Shown here in pieces: positions 56,521-64,000 of a stretch of DNA of 64,000 nucleotides. Each line of letters opens with the position of its first letter. The stretch's first letter is position 1. The stretch is from Bettongia penicillata ogilbyi (Eukaryota; Chordata; Mammalia; Diprotodontia; Potoroidae), in assembly GCA_023548195.1 (NCBI GenBank), contig JAJHZJ010000061.1, positions 7,685,374-7,749,373 of the forward strand, in the 5' to 3' direction. The position numbers were made by a program, and so were the translations under genes. The notes under the pieces are model-generated. The model searched no databases, had not been told where the DNA came from, and saw only the letters and a list, made by a program, of their open reading frames with translations.

Positions 56521-57059
56521 TTAAATGGAACACTTTTAATCTTTTTTAATCGAAAGACTTGTTATTTTTTTCTTTCTAACATATCATTTAGAATATTTTT
56601 TTAATTTAAGATTTAAAATTCACCCAGAGTGTCTCAGGGTGGACAAGGAAATGAAACATTTCTGTCTGTGCTTCTCCATTATTTTCTTCCCAGCCCTATC
56701 TCTTATGACTGCTACAGAGAGCTGCCATGACTCTCATCTCCCTGTATAACCCTGGTCTCTGGGTCCTCCTCTGGCCCCCTGCTCCAAAAGAAAGGGTTTA
56801 AGCTCTGGGGCAGGGCAAATGTAGAAGAGGGAAACCTCCCTTCAGAGCAGGGAAAATTCTCTGGTCCCAGGCTAATCATCCCACTTCTGCTAAACCTGGG
56901 TGGGTGGGGCAGGACAGGTGGGAAAGAACAGAGAGGAGCTTGGGAAGACCATTAGACAAATAACAAGCAAAACTATTGGACAATACACCTCTGCTTCTAT
57001 TGGCACCGTCTGACCTCTAGTCTAGTCGTTTCAGCTGCATGTAAGACCTCTTCATGTAG

Positions 57060-58790
57060 ATATTCCAAGGTTATCTAAGATTTGTAACATCTCTAATCTT
57101 GCTGTTTTATCTCTACCAGGCGAGCTGTCTTTGCAAACTTCCTTGTTTATGTCATGGCACAATTCTCTTGGCTCATCACATTGGTAACCTTTTATTCCTC
57201 CCTCTCCATCACCCTTGTTCAGTCATCATCAAGTCTCATCCAAAGCAGGACAAATTCCCCAGCCTTATTCAGAATTCTCTATTTCCACCTTAGTGTAGAC
57301 CTTCATTACGTTATGTCTGAATTCCTGCCACTAGTCTTGAAGCTTCCAATTATACACTGATGCCAGATAAATCTTCTTAAAACATTGCTTTCATTATGTC
57401 ATTATCCTGCCTAAGAATGGCGGTTCCTCGTTGCCAGCTGGGTCAACTCCAAACTCCTTAGCTTGGTATCCAAGTCTTTCTATGAATTGACTTCATCTAA
57501 TCTATTTTTTGTTTTTTCCCGCTACTACACCCCTCCCCACTCCACGAAATCTTTCCTCTAGCTCGGCCAGTCTCCTTACTGCCTATACGGTTATGTCCAC
57601 TCCCTACCTCTTCCACTCATACACATTGCTAATTATAAAAACTCCCTTTGCTCCTGCTCTTACCTCCCCTTGAAACGTCTTCCACTCTTCACTCAATCTA
57701 CTCAGATCATTAGGATTCAACTAAAAGTCTATCTCCCCCCAGTCCAAGTAACTACCTCACAAACAAGATGGTTTTCCTTCTTCAAATTGTAATAACCCTA
57801 CTTTTTGTACTATGTATACAATCCTGTCACTTGATTTTATATACTTCAATATTTAATAATTCATTAGATTGTAGGCAGGCACTGTCTTTTGTCTCTTTTT
57901 GTATCCCCAGCTCTTAGCACAATGCCTGCCATATACAGGCACACTTCATTTTATTGTGCTTCCAAGATAGCCGTGTCTTTTACGGATTGTTGTTTTGTGA
58001 CAAACGTGTGTCAGAGCAAGTCAGTCAGTACCATTTTTCCAGAAGGAGGGGCTCACACTGTGTCGGTGTGTCACGTTTCAGTAATTCTTGCACTATTTCA
58101 CACTTTTTCATCATTATCATCTGTGATCTGTGATCAAGGATCTTTGGTGTTATTGTAATTGTTTTGGGGCACCATAAGCTACACCCATGTAAGAGAGCAA
58201 ACTTAATCAATAAATGCTCTGTGTGCTCTGACTGTTCCACTGAACACCATTCTCTGTTTCTCTTCCTTTCCTCAGGCCTCTTTATTCCCTGAGACATAAC
58301 AATATTGAAATTAGGCCAATTAATAACTCTATAATGGCCTCCAAGTGTTTGAGAGACAGGAAGGGTGAATCAAAGGGGCAAACTTCATTGTTGTCTTATT
58401 TTAAGAAACTACCACAGCCACCCTAACCTTCAGGAAACACTACCCTGATCTGTCAGCAGCTAGCAACATTGAGACAAGACTTTCCACCAGCAAAAAGATT
58501 TTAACTTGAAGACTCAGATGGTAGTTACTATCAATACTACAAATACTTTTGCTATTGCTTTAGCAATAAAGTATTTTTTTAATTAAGGTAGGTACATTTT
58601 TTTTATATATAAGACTATTGTACACTTAATAGACTACAGTATAGTGTAATCATAACTTTTATATGCACTGGGAAACCAAAAAAGAATGTAACTCACTTTA
58701 TTGCAGTATTTGGTTTATGGCAGGGGTCTGGAACCAAACCTGAAATATCTCTGAGGTATGCCTAGAATAGGCACCTAATAAATGTTTATC
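57060..58790 (+). repeat. L2 LINE split by a Tigger element
   Basis: L2 text runs from about 57060 (AGGCTCTCTCC-like block, CATTGCTTTCATTATGTCAT, CTTGAAACGTCTTCCACTCT) to CAATGCCTGCCATATA at 57935. It resumes GAATAGGCACCTAATAAATG at 58766, so one L2 copy was cut by the transposon. Confidence 0.8.
57936..58763 (+). mobile_element. Internally deleted Tigger1-like (pogo group) DNA transposon
   Basis: It starts CAGGCACACTTCATTTTATT after a TA and ends CTGAGGTATGCC before TA, the Tigger inverted ends and TA target. Inner landmarks include TGTTTTGGGGCACCATAAGC, ACAATATTGAAATTAGGCC and CAAAAAGATTTTAACTTG. A start codon near 58340 opens MASKCLRDRKGESK, the transposase beginning, but runs at once into the C-terminal end region (KLPQPP), so nearly the whole transposase is missing. 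It is non-autonomous and inserted in an L2 tail. Family recognition is from memory of Tigger1/MER2. Confidence 0.82.
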
Positions 58791-58879
58791 GATTGATTTC
58801 TAAAGCAATTAGCACAGTGCCCAGCACGTAGTAAGTAGTTGTTTGATTGATTTCCTGTATTCTTTTGAAGGGTTGGACT

Positions 58880-59097
58880 TGGTTTTAGGATGACCAAATC
58901 CGGCCTCAGATATTCACTAGCTATGTGGACCTCAGTAAGACACTTAAACTCTGTTTGTCTCAAATTTCTTTACTGTAAAAGAAGGATAATAACAGCATGT
59001 ACCTCCCAGGGTTGTTTTGAAGATCAGAGGAAAGAATATATATGTAAAGGGATTTGGAAACCTTAAAGTACTATATAAATGTTAGCTATTATTATTA
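58880..59097 (+). repeat. MIR/THER SINE
   Basis: AAATCCGGCCTCAGATATTC, AGACACTTAAACTCTGTTTG, TACCTCCCAGGGTTGTTTTG and AAGTACTATATAAATGTTAG. Confidence 0.78.
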
Positions 59098-59216
59098 GGA
59101 AAAGGATTTGGTCTCCTCCCCCCCACCTCCAGTTAATAGAATCACAAGATGATAAGGATATCATTATAGCAATAGTTAACTGTAGCTAACATTTGTATGG
59201 CACTTATTATGTGCCA

Positions 59217-59418
59217 GGTGAGGCAGCAAGGTGGTTCAGTATCAAGACCTGAATTCAAATGTGACCTCAGATACTTATGAGCTAAGTCACCCTAGGCAAC
59301 CCATTTGCCTTAATCCACTGGAAAAGGAAATGGCAAACCACTCCAGTATCTTTGCCAAGGAAGTCTTCCTGATTCCAAGCCCAGGACTCTCTCTACTATG
59401 CCACCTAGCTGCCTCACT
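59217..59418. repeat. Inverted SINE pair (hairpin-like)
   Basis: A plus-strand SINE from GAGGCAGCAAGGTGGTTCAG to CTTTGCCAAGGAAGTC (59364) runs straight into a minus-strand SINE head, TCCTGATTCCAAGCCCAGGA...GCCACCTAGCTGCCTCAC. The outer ends are mutually complementary over about 17 bp. Confidence 0.85.
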
Positions 59419-59477
59419 AGACTAGTATACTAGTTTTCCTATACCAGTATGATCAAATTGCAGACCTTTGAGTGCTC

Positions 59478-59710
59478 ATGAATCCAAGTGAAGAACACTG
59501 GACTTGGAGTTCAAAGATTTCTGGATGTGAATCCCACCCCTCACGCTTAAAAGCCGGCTGACAGTAAGCAAATGATTTACCCTCTCTGGGCCTCAGTTTC
59601 CTCATCTGTAAAATTGGGGTAATAATCCCTATAGTGCCTATCTTTGGTATAAGGATCAAATGAGATGATATTTGCAAAACTGTTTTGTAAACGTTGAAGT
59701 GTTAAATACA
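59478..59710 (+). repeat. MIR SINE
   Basis: GAACACTGGACTTGGAGTTC, CTGGGCCTCAGTTTCCTCAT, TGTAAAATTGGGGTAATAAT and ATCAAATGAGATGATATTTG. Confidence 0.8.
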
Positions 59711-59929
59711 GGTCAGGAATTAATTTCTTCTTGAATAAAACAAGGGGATTAAGCTAGATGTTTCCTAAGGCCCAGTCCTGGTTGGGGGCAATAGTACCCA
59801 CAGCCCACTTTTCAATTTAATATGCATTATTAATATTTTCTCCCAGATATCTTAAATCTAGACAATCAGTGAAACAATAAACTACTTCTGAGGTGTAAAT
59901 GCTCATGCTGAAAACCTAACAAACAGCCT

Positions 59930-60255
59930 TGATTAGAGCTGACTCCAGCCCCTCCTTACTTGCAAAATTTTCATTCTTCCCTCTCTGTACCTTTGCTCTG
60001 GCTGTTCCCGATGCCTGGAATGCCTGTCACCTCATCTCTGCCTCTTAAAGGAACATTTAGCTTGCTATGAGTTTCTACTCAAATACCTCTTACATGAGGC
60101 ATTTCCTGACCCCACCTCACCCCAAAATGATTCTGCATACATTGTGTATTTAATTATCTGTATTCATGTTGTATTCCTCCCCAACCACACCCCTTAATAA
60201 GCTCCCTGAGGGCAAGGATAGTTTTGTTTTAGCCTTTGTATCTCTGGTGCATGGC
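59930..60255 (+). repeat. L2 LINE 3' end
   Basis: CTGGCTGTTCCCGATGCCTG, CATGAGGCATTTCCTGACCC, AATAAGCTCCCTGAGGGCAA. Confidence 0.75.
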
Positions 60256-60574
60256 ACAGAGTGCTTAAAACATGGTTGAGGGGAGATAGGATGCTGCCAG
60301 CTTTGATGATGCATTTAAAAATTTTTTTATTTCATATATTTATTTCTTTTATTTCCTTTTGCAAAGGATTAATCAGGGCCAGAGATTGAAAACCCATTGT
60401 TACCCCATAATCATTTGGCTATCAACCTTTATGCAAGTCATCCTAGGGGCTTTGGTAGCAATTAACATCATCTGTGGTTGTGGTTGGACTTTACTGATGG
60501 AGAGAGGCACCAAATAACCAAACCACATCCTTCATGATGGCATGGAATAGGGAATAATCAACCAGCGAGCCAGT

Positions 60575-60850
60575 CAATGAGAATTTTTAAACACTTACTC
60601 TGTGCCAGAGACTGTGCCAAGTGCTGAGAATACAGAAAGAGGAAAAAGACAGTCCCTGCCCTCATGGTCTACTGGGAGAGAAGACATGCAAACAACTTTG
60701 TACAAACAAGCTACATACAGAAGAAACAGGAAACAACAGGGGAAAGGTACTAGAATTAAGAGGGATTGGGAAAGGTTTCCTGAAGAAGGAGAGATTTTTA
60801 GCAGGGCCTTGAAGGAAGCCAGGAGGCATATGGGTTGGCAGTATACTGAT
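60575..60850 (-). repeat. L2 LINE fragment
   Basis: TTTAAACACTTACTCTGTGC, AAAAGACAGTCCCTGCCCTC, TTGTACAAACAAGCTACATA and CAGGGCCTTGAAGGAAGCCA. The two plus-strand frames of 63 and 93 codons are by-products. Confidence 0.78.
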
Positions 60851-61727
60851 CCAGCAGACCTTGCTATCTTATTCTCACTTTGACAGTGTTTCTAACTAGT
60901 AATATTTCAAAGATGAATGCTGGTTGATTTAGGTTCTGGAAAGGTTTACGTGCTTCTTCATAACCCCAGCCCACTGGAACAGACAACCAGCAGCTAACGA
61001 GGTGTCCTTGCTTTTGAAGAAAGGACGAGCCAGAGAAAGATGGATACTTCTCCTTGGCTTAGAAATCAGGAAGGTCAAGTGCCTTGCCATACAATAACTG
61101 CCTTTTGAAGTTACTAGGCAGATTGAGAGGAACAGCTCAGATAAATGAGGGAAGGCAAGCCTTCTGATATTTCTTGGTACTGTAAAGGCTGAGACACAGC
61201 AGCTGCATTTAAAAGGAGCAATTTGCTAAATGAGGGGCTGGCTACTTTCCAGATGGCCATTGTTACGTAGGGCTTGTATGAATCTTTCATTCAATCATGC
61301 ATCTGTCTAGACTGAGACATGAAAAGCCAGGTTCCTGCAGCAGATTCAAAACCGTTACATAAAACATGCATCGTATTGCCACTGAGACAGCTTGGCTGGA
61401 GACCAACTGAAGAGTGTTTGCCATTATTGTATGCTATAAAATCTTTACTAAATCCACTTTCTCAGCTGAATGATAGCCGTGTGTGTGCACATGTGTATGC
61501 GTGTGTGTGTGTGCCTAAATCTTCATCGTTTCACTCACTAATCCAGGATTGGGGCAAATGACTGTAATATGACATTAGCAAGACAGTCCAGACATTTTAG
61601 TCAGGAAACTAAAATCGAAAAGTGACTTCATTTTATATGTTTTCTTTTCACAGCATTCAGGCATTTTCACATGTGTTTGTCTTGTCTTCTCAACTAGATT
61701 GTAATAATGTCAGCCTCTGGGAGCCAA

Positions 61728-61990
61728 GATGGGTGGTATATTGGTAAGAAGGGCATTTCTGGAACCTAAATGACTTGAACTCAGTCCTGACTCTAAACTA
61801 CTTATGTGGCTTTGGCAAATCACTTCTCTGGGCTCTGGTTCATCTTTAGCCCTAAATCTACAGTCCTCTGTGTATCTGCGGTACAATAGATTGCACACTT
61901 CTTAAGGCCAAGGATTATTTCTTTTCCTGTTTTGGTATCATCAGTGCCCACCACAGTGGCTGGAACATAGAGTTAAACATTTATGAATTA
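61728..61990 (+). repeat. MIR fragment followed by L2 3' tail
   Basis: 61728-61870 has GGGTGGTATATTGGTAAGAA and TATGTGGCTTTGGCAAATCA; 61895-61990 has ACTTCTTAAGGCCAAGGATT and CCACCACAGTGGCTGG. Confidence 0.62.
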
Positions 61991-62499
61991 AATATCTATT
62001 TCTTTTTTTGAAAAAAAAAATCCCTTCATAGACTCTAGTTCAGTCATCTGCAAATGTTGAACTCTCTACATTTTCCATTCGTCAGAAATTCTTCCCTGGG
62101 AGGGAGGTTGGTCTAGCTGACCTCTCTTCTACTTTGGAAGATTCCATGAGCCTATGATTACATGTTGACTGACTTTGCAGCTGCTCCATGGGATGACTGA
62201 GTAAAATGGAATTACCCAATTGAATTTTGGCTAAGATCCCAGGATTAACAGGCCTTTACTTGGGAAACAGGTCACTACTGTACCTCACATTTAAAATCCT
62301 GGCCTTTTGAACAGGGAGTAACAAAGCAAATGGGCCCAGTCTTCTATCCCTTGCCTGAAAATTCTCCCAAATCCACCCTAAGGGAAATGAAAATCAGTAG
62401 TATTTTAGTTTGAAAGGTTTCCAGGAAAGGAGAGCTCCTTAGCAACATATCCCCATCTCTGCGGTCAGGAAGACCTCCCTTGTATTCAAAAAAGAAGGA

Positions 62500-62672
62500 G
62501 TTCTTAACCTGAGTTCTGTGAACCTAAAAAAAAAAATTATTTTGGTTTCCTTGAAAATTCTATGTTTTTATTTTTAAATTCTTGCATTTAAAACATAATT
62601 CTGAGGACTCCATAGAATTCACTAGCCTGCCAAAGAGGTCCATAACCCCCCAAGGGTTAAGGACCCCTGCAT
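62500..62672 (+). repeat. hAT-type MITE, ends preserved
   Basis: GTTCTTAACCTGAGTTCTGT at the left and AAGGGTTAAGGACCCCTG at the right are inverted ends; the inside has TAATTCTGAGGACTCCATAG and GCCTGCCAAAGAGGTCC. Confidence 0.62.
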
Positions 62673-63024
62673 TAGAGCATGACCTAGCCAGCAGCAGCCA
62701 GCCTTGTGCCCTCCAAACATTGGGCAGGACTCAGAGTTAATTTCTGACTCAGAGGGAAATGTTCCACCTGATGAATCATCAGCAATACTTCCTATGACAT
62801 CAGGAGGATAAAACTGGACTGCTTGTATTGAATTCCTAAGCGGTTCACCTCCTGTGGTCACTGACCTACATAGGATGGAAAATTTAAAGTACTGCTCCGT
62901 CACTAGCGAACTAAAACCCTGCATCTACATGGGTTTGCTTTTTAAGCCCCAAAGAAGTATCCTATCCATTTGGCTATTTGTCCTTTAAACAAAATGAAAT
63001 AAATGACAATAGTAGCAAGTCAAT

Positions 63025-63475
63025 ATGGGGCATTGGTGGCAGCATTAAATCTGGACATCAGTCCTAACTTAGACACTTACTAGCTGTGTGACCCTAGGCA
63101 AATCACCTGGTAATTCTGAACCTCAGTTTCTCAACTTAGTATTTATATGAATATCTCATTCAGTTGTTTTGGGATAAAATATTTCCAAACTTTAAAGCAT
63201 TGTTCATTTGCATCTAACTCTCCACAACTCCATTTGGAGGTGTTTTTGGCAAAGATACAGGAATGGTTTGCTATTTCTTTCTCTAACTCATTTTACAGGC
63301 CAACTGAGGCAAATAGTGTTAAGTGACTTGTCCAGGGTCACACAGTTAAGAAGTATCTGAGTCCAGATTTGAACTCAGGAGGATGAGTCTTTCTGATCCC
63401 AGGCCCAGCATTCTCCACTGCACAACCTAGCTGCCCAATTTCTAAACTTTAAAGCATTAGATAACAATAATAATT
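63025..63475 (+). repeat. MIR SINE split by a minus-strand SINE
   Basis: MIR text (CACTTACTAGCTGTGTGACC, CTGAACCTCAGTTTCTCAAC, GTTTTGGGATAAAATATTTC) stops at 63201 and its tail (TTTAAAGCATTAGATAACA) resumes after the inserted SINE. Confidence 0.8.
63202..63437 (-). mobile_element. Marsupial tRNA-derived SINE with 21-bp target duplication
   Basis: The body shows the reverse SINE order (TTTGGCAAAGATACAGGAAT, GTGACTTGTCCAGGGTCACA, ACAACCTAGCTGCCC). It is flanked by ATTTC(C/T)AAACTTTAAAGCATT at 63181-63201 and 63438-63458, which differ at one base. Confidence 0.9.
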
Positions 63476-63479
63476 TATC

Positions 63480-64000
63480 GAACATCTATTTTTATCTATA
63501 TTATTACAGTAGGCTCTTAATTGGTTTCCCTGGCTCAAACCTTGCCCCATGCCAATCCTTCCTCCATTTGCTGTCAAAGAGTTTTTCCTAATGTGCAGAA
63601 CTGACCACATCACTCCCTTAATCAACCCTATTGTTTCTAAGACTTGGTATTTACCTTTCTATTTTTAATTACAGATTACTACCCTTCACATGTGTTATAG
63701 TTCAGTCATGTTGGTCTTCCTGCTTCTTAAACACAGCACTCCATTTCACATCGCCACACCTTTGCTAGGTTGTCCAACCACCGTACCTGGGATGCCCTCC
63801 CTGCTCTCCTCCAGCTCTTAGAATAACTCAAGCTTTTATGTGAAGACTTTGCTGATTCTCTGCCACTTATAATTGCCCTTCTTTCCCCAAAACACCTTTT
63901 ATCTATTTTGTCTTCTTTGCTGGAATGTAAGCTCCTTAAAGGCAATAAGCTTTTGACCTTGGGCTTTGTATCCCCAACATCTAGCATAGTGCCTGACCCA
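63480..64000 (+). repeat. L2 LINE fragment, runs off the window
   Basis: TTACAGTAGGCTCTTAATTG, GAACTGACCACATCACTCCC, ACCTGGGATGCCCTCCCTGC, TGGAATGTAAGCTCCTTAAA and CTAGCATAGTGCCTGACCCA at the edge. Confidence 0.82.

Larger units (their letters stand above)
52124..64000. other. 5' intron of the WD40 gene (expected), no exon found
   Basis: The next exon upstream should end in phase 0, probably after a Phe-Gly-Asp-Asp-Gly strand; no match was seen on the minus strand. Repeats fill much of the region. Nothing recognisable lies in 52124-52545, 52900-53260, 54260-55060, 56520-57060, 60260-60570, 60850-61725, 62000-62500 or 62675-63020. Confidence 0.5.

Noticed and set aside
57889..58297. Frames of about 90 codons on both strands
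   Set aside because: They cover the non-coding 5' part of the Tigger element.

Overview
This window looks like an intron-rich stretch of a marsupial nuclear chromosome. It carries many copies of tRNA-derived SINEs that start GGCAGCTAGGTGGYRCAGTGGATAGA and share the core CACTTACTAGCTGTGTGAC, plus MIR/THER-type SINEs, L2 and CR1/L3 LINEs, 3' ends of the type typical of marsupial L1, hAT (OposCharlie-like) MITEs, an RTE relic and long purine microsatellites. This mix is known from opossums and Australian marsupials; the species cannot be fixed from the sequence. There is no operon, Shine-Dalgarno signal, CRISPR array, rRNA or tRNA gene. Family names come from memory of consensus sequences, not from a database search.

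One real gene was found, on the minus strand. Seven exons (52077-52123, 41549-41666, 34901-34970, 18954-19200, 14461-14566, 6920-7071, 2976-3078) have GT/AG borders and matching phases. Together they give 843 nt, or 281 codons without a stop. The product is part of a WD40 beta-propeller protein of the WDR49/WDR64/EFCAB8 group, probably an axonemal (ciliary) protein; which paralogue it is remains open. The first exons should lie beyond 64000 (or were missed in 52-64 kb), and the last ones beyond position 1. No promoter, start codon, stop codon or poly(A) site of the gene was recognised.

The introns are made of layers of repeats. The best resolved are: a 552-bp solo LTR (TG...CA, 5-bp target duplication) splitting a SINE at 36 kb; an internally deleted Tigger1-like DNA transposon splitting an L2 at 58 kb; SINEs with clear target duplications inside an L2 (31.6 kb) and a MIR (63.3 kb); an L1 3' end inside an L2 (22.5 kb); an RTE reverse-transcriptase relic at 31 kb; a 66-bp tandem expansion inside an L2 at 17 kb; and about 405 bp of interrupted GAA repeat inserted in a MIR at 53.5 kb. 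Most long microsatellites have purines on the plus strand, so transcripts of the minus-strand gene would carry pyrimidine tracts. A non-repetitive intronic stretch near 25.0 kb holds two RFX X-box-like sites, which is suggestive because RFX factors control cilia genes.

No new multi-gene system is visible. The items most worth following up are the gene identity, the intronic X-box pair, the weak splice donor of exon 14461-14566 and the nested transposon structures.
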